From contig NZ_FTOA01000002.1 in the NCBI RefSeq assembly GCF_900156605.1, forward strand, positions 124,001 to 188,000: 64,000 nucleotides of DNA, given 5' to 3'. The notes beneath the pieces are model-generated. The model was not told the DNA's origin. It searched no databases and saw only the letters and a program-made list of their open reading frames with translations. The stretch is from Insolitispirillum peregrinum (GTDB lineage Bacteria > Pseudomonadota > Alphaproteobacteria > Rhodospirillales > Rhodospirillaceae). Shown piece after piece: positions 35,590 to 43,851 of this stretch (positions are counted from its first letter, which is position 1; each line of letters starts with the position of its first letter). The translations under genes and the position numbers were made by a program.

Positions 35590-36294
35590 ATGTCCTCTTT
35601 GCCGAGTTCTGCCCCTGCTACCCGCCCCGGCGCGAGCAGCACCCGCGCCCGGGCCCTGTCCCTTGATGAAGGCGCCAAAGCCCTGTCCACCCACTGCATG
35701 GGCGCGTTTCAGGCCTTTCAGGGGTTGAACCAGCTGGCCGAAGACATGCGCATCCTGTCGCTGAACGCCGAACTGGCCGCCGGTCGTGCCGGGACTGCCG
35801 GGGTGGCAGTGCGCGCGCTGACCCAGTACACCCGTCAGCTGGTGTCCCAGCTGAACCGTCTGGAACAGGAAATGAGCGCGCTGAAGATCGCCACCAACGA
35901 CCTGTCCGACCGCACCACCAAAGACCTCGAAGCCCTGCGCCAGATCCGCGAAACCGCCGCCAACGACGGCTATGAGTCATCACAGCGCAACGAAGCCGAA
36001 GCCCTGGCCAGCGCCACCGCCCTGCTGGGGCAGATGATGGACAATGCCCGCAAGCTGGGTGGCCATGCCGGTCGCATCCGGCAGGTCGCCGACCAGTCGA
36101 ACGGTATCGCCACCAACATCGCCATCGAAGCTGCCGCCGCCGGTCGTCACGAAAGCGAGTTCCGCACCGTTTCCGACACCATGAAGCGCTATATCGAAGT
36201 GCTGCAGTCGATGGTCGAACGGGCCAACCACGCCATTCGTCAGGCCGATGAAATGGGGCAGGCGCTGACCCGCCGTCTGGCCGCCTCGGCCTGA
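35590..36294 (+). CDS. Soluble MCP-like helical protein with two signalling-tip repeats
   Basis: A 234-residue all-helical protein without membrane segment, signal peptide or sensor domain. Two segments resemble the hairpin tip of methyl-accepting chemotaxis proteins: residues 48-85 (EDMRILSLNAELAAGRAG) and 164-202 (ADQSNGIATNIAIEAAAAG). Both are degenerate: the usual EAARAGE motif is ELAAGRAG in one and EAAAAGRHE in the other. Known chemoreceptors carry one tip per chain, so this may be a duplicated or scaffolding protein. Interaction with CheA/CheW is not proven. The Ala- and Glu-rich composition suggests a coiled coil. It is followed by a terminator-like hairpin. Confidence 0.65.
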   Translation: MSSLPSSAPATRPGASSTRARALSLDEGAKALSTHCMGAFQAFQGLNQLAEDMRILSLNAELAAGRAGTAGVAVRALTQYTRQLVSQLNRLEQEMSALKIATNDLSDRTTKDLEALRQIRETAANDGYESSQRNEAEALASATALLGQMMDNARKLGGHAGRIRQVADQSNGIATNIAIEAAAAGRHESEFRTVSDTMKRYIEVLQSMVERANHAIRQADEMGQALTRRLAASA

Positions 36295-36305
36295 TACCGG
36301 AAAAA

Positions 36306-36346
36306 CACCAGTGGTCCGCATGGGGGGAAACAGCGGGCCACTGGTG
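36306..36346 (+). terminator. Hairpin after the MCP-like gene
   Basis: CACCAGTGG pairs exactly with CCACTGGTG across a 23-base loop. There is no U-tract, so it is a possible terminator or processing hairpin. Confidence 0.45.
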
Positions 36347-36372
36347 AGACAGGAATGGGGGGGAGTCGGGCA

Positions 36373-37026
36373 ATGCTGACCCATGCGGACTTATGGCTGG
36401 CGATTGACGCCCTGGCCCGCCGCCATGGTTATTCCGTTTCCGGCCTGGCCAAAGCCGCCGGACTGGACCCGACCACCTTCAACAAATCCAAACGCATCAG
36501 TGAAGGCAAACTTCGGTGGCCCTCAACCGAAAGCCTGTCCAAAATCCTGATGGTCACCAACAGTTCGCTCAGTGATCTGGCGGGTCTGATCCACAGCAAT
36601 GATCCTGCGGGGACGGCTCCCCGCACCTTGCCGCTGATCCGGCTGGATCATGCGGAAAAAGCCGGTGTGTTCACCCCCCACGGCACCCCCGACCGGGCCG
36701 CTCCGCAATGGGATGCGGTCACCCTGCCATCAGACACTGACGGCAGCTATGCTCTGGAAGTGGTCGGTGATGCCCTGAGCCCGGTGTACCGCGACGGCGA
36801 CCGCCTGTTGCTGGTCCCCCACGATCTCGCCAGCGGCTTTCCCCTGCGGCGGGGCGACCGGGTGGTACTGTCTCTGCGCGATAACGGCGTCCGCGTCTGC
36901 GAGCTGCTGCGCCAGACCGCCACCCGCCTGACTGTCCGTCCGCTGGGCGTGGCCGATACCCCGGAAGAGGAGCTGGATGTGCGGGCGCTGTGGTGGCTGG
37001 CGCGGGTGGTGTGGGCCAGTCAGTAG
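36373..37026 (+). CDS. S24/LexA-like regulator with altered catalytic residues
   Basis: A 217-residue protein: an N-terminal helix-turn-helix-like region (residues 5-75, YSVSGLAKAAGLDPTTFNKS) plus a C-terminal S24 peptidase-like beta domain (about 115-215). In active LexA-type proteins a GDSM motif gives the nucleophile; here it reads VVGDALSPVYRDGD, with Ala134 in place of Ser. The general-base Lys expected in the following strand (xxAKEL) is Cys176 (RVCELL). Self-cleavage therefore looks impossible, and the fold may serve only for dimerisation or ligand sensing. A GGGGGAG site precedes the ATG. A repeat element follows directly. Confidence 0.8.
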   Translation: MLTHADLWLAIDALARRHGYSVSGLAKAAGLDPTTFNKSKRISEGKLRWPSTESLSKILMVTNSSLSDLAGLIHSNDPAGTAPRTLPLIRLDHAEKAGVFTPHGTPDRAAPQWDAVTLPSDTDGSYALEVVGDALSPVYRDGDRLLLVPHDLASGFPLRRGDRVVLSLRDNGVRVCELLRQTATRLTVRPLGVADTPEEELDVRALWWLARVVWASQ

Positions 37027-37032
37027 GGCAGC

Positions 37033-37088
37033 AAGGACGTGGAGCGCTGCTCCATACCTCGCCGGGGCCTGGAGGCCCCGGACCCCAT
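37033..37088. repeat. Dispersed palindromic repeat, left of the STAND-nuclease gene
   Basis: Begins AAGGACGTGGAGCGCTGCTC and ends GGCCCCGGACCCCAT. The reverse complement matches the copy at 41559-41615 with only about four differences over 57 bases. Inner palindromes GGAGCGCTGCTCC and GGGGCCTGGAGGCCCC allow two hairpins. Confidence 0.9.
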
Positions 37089-37157
37089 GACTTTGACATT
37101 TTTGATCTGGGCCTGAGGCCCCGAAGGATTTGAGCGGTCCCCACTCCTGTTCCCTTG

Positions 37158-37172
37158 CTGTCGTATCCTGTG
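37158..37172 (+). promoter_or_regulatory. Recurrent motif directly before the STAND-nuclease gene
   Basis: CTGTCGTATCCTGTG ends eight bases before the ATG at 37180. If TATCCT (37164-37169) is a -10 box, transcription would start within a few bases of the ATG, giving a leaderless or nearly leaderless mRNA. It may instead be a repressor site. Confidence 0.4.
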
Positions 37173-37179
37173 AGAGATA

Positions 37180-40100
37180 ATGACGAAAGCACCAATACAG
37201 TCTGGAAATACCAGCCTTAGTCGCTCCTTTCAGACCCTGACATGCGAAGCGACAACCGATCCTGATATTTATTTAATAAGATTGGGAGAGACCTTCGGCT
37301 GGGATCATCTGCTGGATGATGCCCGCAGAGTCCTGATTCTTTCAGCAGCAGGTGCGGGCAAGACATATGAATGCCAACAGCAAGCCAAGCGATTGTTTGA
37401 GCAGGGAAAGGCCGCTTTTTTCCTGACTCTGGAGGGGATTGCCAGCACCGGGTTAAGCATGTTGCTCGACCCGCCTCATAGGAGGCGGTATCAGGACTGG
37501 CTCGCCGGGAAACACCCGGAAGCGTACTTTTTTCTCGATTCTGCCGACGAGCTTCTTCTCTCCCACGGTGATTTCCGGCAAGCGCTGTGCAAATTTTCTT
37601 GCGAGATTCATGAACACCTGCACCGTGCCCGCATCATTGTGACCAGCAGACCAATCACGCTGGATTTTGATGCTGTTGCAGGCGAATTGCATGTTGATCC
37701 TCCCCGCTCCGAGCCGGAGATCATCGACACTCCAGAGCAATCCTTCAGGCGTCTGATCAGCGGCGAAACGCGCAACGCACAGGTTGAAGCCAGGAAAAAA
37801 CGCAAAATTCCTGTTCCAGAAGGCGGGGTCTTGATTGTCAAGCTTACCCCGTTAAGCCAACAGCACGTTGAGCACCTTGCTACTACCTGCGGCGTGACAG
37901 ACCCGGTAGGTCTGATGCAGGAAATCGAGCGGAAACATGTTTGGGACTTCGCCCGACGGCCACAGGAACTGATCGAAATTTGTTCCTATTGGCGGGAACA
38001 CGGGCGACTTGGCACCCGGTCGGAGCAGATCGAAGAAGATATCCGCCACAAATTGCGGGAAACGGGCAACCGCAAGAAACACACCACCCTATCCCCTGAA
38101 CGAGCACGGGAAGGGGCCGAACGGCTCGCCCTTGCCCAGATTTTAACGCGCAAGCGGACCATCCGCTTTTCTGATCTCTCGCTTGATGACATTGAGCAAG
38201 AGGCGGCAATAGACCCCACGATCATCCTGGGCGACTGGACCGCAAACGAGCAGGCAGAGTTGCTGCAACGCCCCCTGTTTGGCCCGGCCAGTTATGGCCG
38301 GGTCCGTTTCCATCACCGCTCGGCATCGGAGTTTCTGGCCGCACAGCGGCTTGAGTGGCTCTGCCGCAACAACAGGATAAACCGCTCCGCACTCTTCCGT
38401 TTGCTGTTCGGGGATTGCTATGGGCAACAGTTCGTTTTCCCGTCGATGCGTGCCGTTGCCACCTGGCTGTCAATCCCGAACGATGCTGTCCGGGACGAAA
38501 TGCTCCATCGTGACCCTGCGGCCCTGATGGACGATGGCGACCCCGAGCGCTTTCCGGTCAGTACCCGTCAACGCATCCTGACGGCATACGTAGAGCGATA
38601 CCAGAAAGACACATGGCGCGGCATCCATATCCCCACTGCACAAGTCCTGCGCTTTGCGTCGCCTGATTTGTCTCCGACCGTCCGACAGCTTTGGTGGGAG
38701 GGCAAGACCAGCCCGGATGTCCGTAAGCTGCTGCTTGCCCTGATTCTGGCAGGCCGGATGCAGGACTGCCAAGATATCGCGTTGGGGGTGGTAACCGATT
38801 CTGCGGCTTCCCCAGCGGACCGTATTGCCGCCTTCAACGTGCTGACAGAGATGACCGAACCGGGAGGACTTGATCCTGTGGTCAGCTCCCTTCTGACAGA
38901 CCCTCACTGGCCATCATCGGTCAAAAGAGGCGTGCTCGGCATGGTATTTCCCCGGCACATGTCGAGTGAGCAATTCGCGACCTTGCTGGGCCAAATTGTT
39001 GTTGCTGAGGAAGATGGAGGTAATCTTGATAGGTTTTTGCCACAGTTGATACCTACGCTCGGGCTTAGCGATGAGCAGAGTACGGCACTCCGCACATCCC
39101 TTGCCCGCATGATCGAGGCCCATATCGAGCCCAGTGATGACTGGCCATATTTTACCAGTCGGTTTTCTCACCTGTCGGCGGCTCTGGCGGTACTGTGCGA
39201 GCAACACCTCGATATAACACGGCCTCCAGCAGCGGATGTTGTGTCTGCGGCCGTGATTGCAGTTCGCCTGCAAGATGAAAAGCTTGGCAATCAGCAGCCT
39301 GTCGAGGCCCTGCAGAGCTTTTTCCGTCAAGCCCCCTCACGCTGGCGAAAAGCGGCGTATTGTGCCGAAGTGGACTTTTACACCACCCATATCCCTGCGT
39401 CTGATAACGGCAGTCCCAGGAAAAATGGTCATTATGACTCAACAGTCGATCCCCGGAGCCACGATGATTTTGACTGGCTGATCGAGATCATTGCCGATGC
39501 GACACTGGCCCATGACACCCGTACATCCGCATTCCAACATGCCTGTTGGATGCTCCGCCGTGATGGTCAGATAATCGAAGAACGGGAAAAGGCAATCCGG
39601 GAGGCTGCGAAAGAGGAGCCTGATTGGCTCGATCAACTGGAACCATGGCTCGTCCCAGCTCAGTCCAACACCAGATATGCGATGGAAATAGCAAAGTGGG
39701 ATGAAGAAAAGGCTGCGCGTGAGGCTGAAGAAGAGAAGGCAATCGCCTCGAGGGAGATTTGGCGGGCTGAGCTGCTGGATGATCCGGATGCCTACTTTTC
39801 CAAGAACAACCCTCCGGAAATTATTCAGGATTTTGTGCAGGTTTCTGGCTGCATCCTCCAAGAGCCTGTCTGGTTCTACCGTTGGGACCGATCGATAATC
39901 ACTGAGCATTTTAGTGAGCAGATTGCCGAGAAAGTCCGGCAAGCCTTTTGCGCCTATTGGCGCACCATTGACCCACGGCTCCCCAGTGAACAGCCAGAGG
40001 AGCAGCGCAATTCATGGATTCTGGCACTTGCTGGCGTGTATGCCGAGGCTGAACAGCCTGATTGGGTACATTCTTTGGATCGTGATACCGCAGAACGGGC

Positions 40101-41517
40101 TGCTCGTCTGGCCTGTGTGGCATTGAGCGAGGTTCCTGCCTGGCTCAATGAGCTGATCACCTTCTGGCCAAACGCAGTTGATGCAACACTTGGCATAGAA
40201 TTATCGCTTCAGCTTGACGATGTGAGAGGTTTTACCGCCAGACCTTTTTTCGAGGCGCTTGTGTCCGCTGATGAAGCTGTCCGAAAGTTCTTTGTTCCGC
40301 GCGTGTGGAATTGGCTGTCCGCAAAATCCATTGAGGCTTCTGACGAGCACGACACGACTCACCTTTATCACCATATCGAACGAGTGATTCATTTTGTAAT
40401 CAGCAACACCACTGATCCCTCTGCCATGATCGCCTTGGCCCAAAGCCGTCTCGGCGCAGGACTTGATACCCCGTTCGCACCACTGTGGCTTGTTCTGCTG
40501 TTGAAGACAGCCCCTCAAGTGGCCATCGAGACATTGACCAACAATCTCGCAGCACTCGATCCAACAGTGCGATCCCGTTTGTGCCAGACGTTGCTTTCCA
40601 CCTGCTCCCCCGGGGATAACAGCCGTCTTTGTTTTGACCTGTCCAATCCAGAAATGACACCAGAGATGCTGCTGGCACTGGTTCAGATCGCCTATAAAGA
40701 AGTACGTGTTTCTGATGATGTCGAGTGGATAGGAACAGGGGCTCACAGGTCAACCCTGCGGGAAAACGCCCAACACGGTCGATCTGCCGTGCTGACTGCC
40801 TTGCTGAACCGGACAGGCCCAGCGGCATGGGCAGTGAAGCAAACACTACGGACAGACCCGTTATTCGCCCATTTGAAGGATCGTATCGACCAACTCGCCC
40901 GTGAAAAAGCAGCCAGCGAGGCTGAAGGCCCGGCGTATCAGGACCAGAATGTCGCACAGCTGGAAAAATGGGGTGAGGGTATTGCCATCAATCGCAACGG
41001 CATGTTCGATTTGATGATCGACCGACTTGCCGACCTTCAGCACGAGATTGCCGCCCACGAACTTTCTGAACGTTTCCACCTTGCAGCGATGAACCAAGAA
41101 AAGGACATGCAGGTCTGGTTCGCCAAAAGGCTACAGGAGCGGGAAAACAACCTCTACCATGTTGACCGGGAAGCTGAGGTCGTCAATGGCAAGAAAACAG
41201 ATATCCGTCTGTTGTCCCGTCATTCAGATGCCCAAGCCGTTATCGAAATGAAGCTGGCCAACAATGAATATTCTCTAAAAGACCTTGAACAGGCCCTTGA
41301 GAACCAATTGGTTGGTCAGTACATGCAGCATGACAGGTGTCGGGCAGGGTGTCTGCTGATCACAATGAACAAGGCCCGCAGGTGGGAAAACAAGCAAAGC
41401 GAAATCATGCTGGATTTCACGGCACTGATATCCCATCTGCAACAGCAGGCCCGTGAGCTTGAAAAACGGATGAACCATGAAATACGGCTGGCGGTGATCG
41501 GTATTGATCTAACCTAA
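37180..41517 (+). CDS. NACHT/STAND-like NTPase with C-terminal PD-(D/E)XK nuclease-like domain
   Basis: A 1445-residue multidomain protein. The N-terminal NTPase (about 35-330) has Walker A SAAGAGKT (55-62), Walker B YFFLDSADE (116-124) and a sensor-like RIIVTSRP (151-158), in NACHT/STAND order. A large helical middle (about 330-1280) has no repeat that I can name. The C-terminus resembles a PD-(D/E)XK nuclease: Asp1341 in KKTDIRL, Glu1356 and Lys1358 in VIEMKLA, then a helix with ENQLVGQYM (Gln1376/Gln1380). Known Avs-type and bNACHT defence proteins join a STAND NTPase to an effector nuclease, usually N-terminal. Here the order is reversed. Function as an abortive-infection sensor is inferred. 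GC looks lower than the flanks, and it is a single gene between two inverted repeats. Confidence 0.8.
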   Translation: MTKAPIQSGNTSLSRSFQTLTCEATTDPDIYLIRLGETFGWDHLLDDARRVLILSAAGAGKTYECQQQAKRLFEQGKAAFFLTLEGIASTGLSMLLDPPHRRRYQDWLAGKHPEAYFFLDSADELLLSHGDFRQALCKFSCEIHEHLHRARIIVTSRPITLDFDAVAGELHVDPPRSEPEIIDTPEQSFRRLISGETRNAQVEARKKRKIPVPEGGVLIVKLTPLSQQHVEHLATTCGVTDPVGLMQEIERKHVWDFARRPQELIEICSYWREHGRLGTRSEQIEEDIRHKLRETGNRKKHTTLSPERAREGAERLALAQILTRKRTIRFSDLSLDDIEQEAAIDPTIILGDWTANEQAELLQRPLFGPASYGRVRFHHRSASEFLAAQRLEWLCRNNRINRSALFRLLFGDCYGQQFVFPSMRAVATWLSIPNDAVRDEMLHRDPAALMDDGDPERFPVSTRQRILTAYVERYQKDTWRGIHIPTAQVLRFASPDLSPTVRQLWWEGKTSPDVRKLLLALILAGRMQDCQDIALGVVTDSAASPADRIAAFNVLTEMTEPGGLDPVVSSLLTDPHWPSSVKRGVLGMVFPRHMSSEQFATLLGQIVVAEEDGGNLDRFLPQLIPTLGLSDEQSTALRTSLARMIEAHIEPSDDWPYFTSRFSHLSAALAVLCEQHLDITRPPAADVVSAAVIAVRLQDEKLGNQQPVEALQSFFRQAPSRWRKAAYCAEVDFYTTHIPASDNGSPRKNGHYDSTVDPRSHDDFDWLIEIIADATLAHDTRTSAFQHACWMLRRDGQIIEEREKAIREAAKEEPDWLDQLEPWLVPAQSNTRYAMEIAKWDEEKAAREAEEEKAIASREIWRAELLDDPDAYFSKNNPPEIIQDFVQVSGCILQEPVWFYRWDRSIITEHFSEQIAEKVRQAFCAYWRTIDPRLPSEQPEEQRNSWILALAGVYAEAEQPDWVHSLDRDTAERAARLACVALSEVPAWLNELITFWPNAVDATLGIELSLQLDDVRGFTARPFFEALVSADEAVRKFFVPRVWNWLSAKSIEASDEHDTTHLYHHIERVIHFVISNTTDPSAMIALAQSRLGAGLDTPFAPLWLVLLLKTAPQVAIETLTNNLAALDPTVRSRLCQTLLSTCSPGDNSRLCFDLSNPEMTPEMLLALVQIAYKEVRVSDDVEWIGTGAHRSTLRENAQHGRSAVLTALLNRTGPAAWAVKQTLRTDPLFAHLKDRIDQLAREKAASEAEGPAYQDQNVAQLEKWGEGIAINRNGMFDLMIDRLADLQHEIAAHELSERFHLAAMNQEKDMQVWFAKRLQERENNLYHVDREAEVVNGKKTDIRLLSRHSDAQAVIEMKLANNEYSLKDLEQALENQLVGQYMQHDRCRAGCLLITMNKARRWENKQSEIMLDFTALISHLQQQARELEKRMNHEIRLAVIGIDLT

Positions 41518-41558
41518 CCGTCAAGACCCCAGCCCCTATTTCTCTGGTGATTAACAAA

Positions 41559-41615
41559 ATGGGGTCCGGGGCCTCACGGCCCCGGCGAGGTGTGGAGCAG
41601 CGCTCCACGTCCTTG
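41559..41615. repeat. Dispersed palindromic repeat, right of the STAND-nuclease gene
   Basis: Begins ATGGGGTCCGGGGCCTCACG and ends GAGCAGCGCTCCACGTCCTTG minus its first base. Inverted copy of 37033-37088. It also lies 15 bases past the rho stop and may end rho transcription. Confidence 0.9.
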
Positions 41616-41629
41616 TTTGGGCCCTGCTC

Positions 41630-42886
41630 CTAGTTATTCATCATGTCAAAGAAGTCGGCGTTGTTCTTGGTATCGCGCAGCTTGCCGAGCAGGAAGTCCA
41701 TGCCATCCTGCGTCCCCATCGGGGCGAGGATACGGCGCAGGACCCACATCTTCGACAGGTCTTGCTTCTGCACCAACAGCTCTTCCTTACGGGTCCCGGA
41801 CTTGGTGATGTCAATCGCCGGGAAGGTGCGCTTGTCGGCCAGCTTGCGGTCAAGGATCAGTTCCGAGTTACCGGTGCCCTTGAACTCTTCAAAGATCACT
41901 TCGTCCATGCGCGACCCGGTGTCGATCAGCGCGGTGGCGATGATGGTCAGCGAGCCGCCTTCTTCGATGTTGCGCGCCGCGCCAAAGAAACGCTTGGGCT
42001 TTTGCAGGGCGTTGGCGTCCACACCACCGGTCAGCACCTTGCCCGATGACGGCACCACGGTGTTATAGGCGCGGGCCAGACGGGTGATCGAGTCCAGCAG
42101 GATGATCACGTCGCGCTTGTGTTCGACCAGGCGCTTGGCTTTTTCGATCACCATTTCGGCGACCTGGACGTGACGGCTGGCCGGTTCGTCAAAGGTTGAC
42201 GACACCACTTCACCCTTCACGGTGCGGGCCATGTCGGTGACTTCTTCCGGGCGTTCGTCAATCAGCAGGACGATCAGATAGGCTTCCGGGTGGTTGGCTT
42301 CGATCGAACTGGCAATCGACTGCAGCATCACCGTTTTACCGGTGCGCGGCGGCGCCACGATCAGGCCGCGCTGCCCCTTGCCGAGCGGGGCCACCATTTC
42401 AATCACCCGCGGCGTGATGTCCTTGCGGGTCGGATTGTCGATTTCAAGCCGCAGCTTTTCCTGCGGATACAGCGGGGTCAGGTTGTCGAAGTTGATCCGG
42501 TGACGAACCTTGTCCGGGTCTTCGAAGTTGATCGCATTGACCTTCAGCAGGGCGAAATAGCGTTCCCCGTCCTTGGGCGAGCGGATCTGGCCTTCGACTG
42601 TATCGCCGGTGCGCAGACCAAAGCGGCGGACCTGGCTGGGACTGACGTAAATGTCATCCGGGCCGGGCAGATAATTGGCGTCGGGGGAGCGCAGAAAGCC
42701 GAAGCCATCCTGCAGGACTTCCAGAACCCCGTCGCCGTAAATGGCGGTATCCTGTTCTGCCAGAGCCTTGAGGATCGCAAACAGCATGTCCTGCTTGCGC
42801 AGGGAACTGGCGTTTTCGATCTCGAGTTCTTCGGCAAAAGCCAAAAGTTCGGCCGGGGTTTTGGCCTTCAGCTCCTGAAGATGCAT
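41630..42886 (-). CDS. rho: Transcription termination factor Rho
   Basis: A 418-residue hexameric RNA helicase. The N-terminal part has the Rho_N helices ([20 protein letters not shown]), then the RNA-binding cold-shock-like domain ([18 protein letters not shown]). The ATPase core has Walker [13 protein letters not shown], Walker [19 protein letters not shown] and the Q/R-loop segment [18 protein letters not shown]. It ends in FFDMMNN. Length and motifs are standard. It is transcribed alone on the minus strand from a promoter near 43.1 kb with a leader of about 200 bases, a place where Rho often controls its own expression. Confidence 0.98.
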   Translation of the reverse strand: MHLQELKAKTPAELLAFAEELEIENASSLRKQDMLFAILKALAEQDTAIYGDGVLEVLQDGFGFLRSPDANYLPGPDDIYVSPSQVRRFGLRTGDTVEGQIRSPKDGERYFALLKVNAINFEDPDKVRHRINFDNLTPLYPQEKLRLEIDNPTRKDITPRVIEMVAPLGKGQRGLIVAPPRTGKTVMLQSIASSIEANHPEAYLIVLLIDERPEEVTDMARTVKGEVVSSTFDEPASRHVQVAEMVIEKAKRLVEHKRDVIILLDSITRLARAYNTVVPSSGKVLTGGVDANALQKPKRFFGAARNIEEGGSLTIIATALIDTGSRMDEVIFEEFKGTGNSELILDRKLADKRTFPAIDITKSGTRKEELLVQKQDLSKMWVLRRILAPMGTQDGMDFLLGKLRDTKNNADFFDMMNN

Positions 42887-43113
42887 ATTGGTCTGCCATT
42901 AACATAGGGGGCGTGTACGCGACTGGTGCGAACACCCCTGATGATTAAAAAAGGGAAACCGCCCATGCCCGTGCTGCTGGGTGCTGACTGCGATCAAACG
43001 GACCGGCAGGGCTTTTAAACACCAATCGCAGACGACAGGGACATGGCGGGAAAAGGAAAGGCGATACCAGACACAAGACGGAACCTTTGCCCCGCACTTG
43101 GACCTGCATGTTA

Positions 43114-43142
43114 GCGTTAGGCGTCCTCGGCCATCTTGTCAA
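43114..43142 (-). promoter_or_regulatory. Putative rho promoter
   Basis: On the minus strand TTGACA (43142-43137), a 17-base spacer and TAACGC (43119-43114). The leader to the rho ATG would be about 220 bases. The -35 box is perfect and the -10 is poor. Confidence 0.5.
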
Positions 43143-43183
43143 TATATTCGTATGAAAGACGGCAGCTTTTTGCTGCCTGGGAT

Positions 43184-43217
43184 GCAAAAAAGGCTCCTGC
43201 CGAAACAGGAGCCTTTT
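43184..43217 (-). terminator. Strong terminator upstream of rho
   Basis: On the minus strand AAAAGGCTCCTG pairs with CAGGAGCCTTTT around a six-base loop, followed by a run of T. It could end the hemE-hemH-hemJ transcript or a short RNA begun at the motif at 43238. Confidence 0.88.
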
Positions 43218-43237
43218 GCTAGACCAGCGCACCTGCG

Positions 43238-43257
43238 TCAGATCACAGTACGCGACA
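43238..43257 (-). promoter_or_regulatory. Recurrent motif upstream of the rho-side terminator
   Basis: Minus-strand TGTCGCGTACTGTGATCTGA. It shares GTACTGTGATCTGAC with the copy at 14552. If it is a promoter, its transcript would meet the terminator at 43217-43184 after only a few dozen bases. Confidence 0.4.
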
Positions 43258-43272
43258 AAAAACAAAAAGATC

Positions 43273-43376
43273 ATGGAGCGCTGCTCCAAACCTCGCCGGG
43301 GCCTTGAGGCCCCAGACCCCATTGACTTGATTTTTAAAGAGAAAATGGGGGTTCGGGGCCTCAGGCCCCGAGCAGT
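43273..43376. repeat. Two adjacent copies of the dispersed palindromic repeat
   Basis: A near-full copy (43273-43322, from ATGGAGCGCTGCTCC to CCAGACCCCAT) in the orientation of 37033, and a shortened inverted copy (43344-43376, ATGGGGGTTCGGGGCCTCAG onward). Confidence 0.8.
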
Positions 43377-43385
43377 TCAGGACAA

Positions 43386-43838
43386 TCAGAAAGGCTTGAC
43401 CACCACCATTGCCGCAATGATCAATAACAGGATGGTCGGAACCTCGTTGGCAATGCGGTAGAATTTGTGGCTGCGCTGGTTGCGGTCGGCCTCGAAATCC
43501 TTCCGCCAGCGGGCATAGGCACCGTGGCAGCCCAGCATGAACAGCACCATCAGCAATTTGGCATGCAGCCAGCCATGGCTGATCCAGTTCGGTGCCATCA
43601 AGGCTCCGGAAATCAGAACGGCGAACAGCGACGGGTTCATGATCCCGCGCAACAGGCGGCGCTCCATCACTTTGAACAGCTCTGATTGCGCCTTGCCGGT
43701 GTCGGTCGCAAGGTCAAGCTGCGCGTGATAGACATACAACCTAGGCAGGTAAAACAGCGCAGCCATCCAGGTGATGACGGATACAATATGCACCCACTTG
43801 ACCCATAGGTAAGGGGTGGAAAAGGTCTCGAACAGCAT
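43386..43838 (-). CDS. hemJ: Protoporphyrinogen oxidase HemJ
   Basis: A 150-residue inner-membrane protein with four membrane helices (HemJ/UPF0093). It oxidises protoporphyrinogen IX to protoporphyrin IX. The conserved His is in WVKWVHIVSVITWMAALFYLP (first helix), and MLGCHGAYARWRKDFE follows the third helix. FYRIANEVPTILLLIIAAMV forms the last. The ATG at 43838 has an AGGAG site; an upstream extension enters hemH and is discarded. It is 13 bases from the hemH stop, so the last two haem steps are co-transcribed. Confidence 0.94.
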   Translation of the reverse strand: MLFETFSTPYLWVKWVHIVSVITWMAALFYLPRLYVYHAQLDLATDTGKAQSELFKVMERRLLRGIMNPSLFAVLISGALMAPNWISHGWLHAKLLMVLFMLGCHGAYARWRKDFEADRNQRSHKFYRIANEVPTILLLIIAAMVVVKPF

Positions 43839-43851
43839 CACTGAACTCCTG

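Noticed and set aside
37033-41615. An insertion sequence bounded by terminal inverted repeats
   Set aside because: The enclosed protein has no transposase domain, no target duplication is evident, and the same repeat occurs singly elsewhere.
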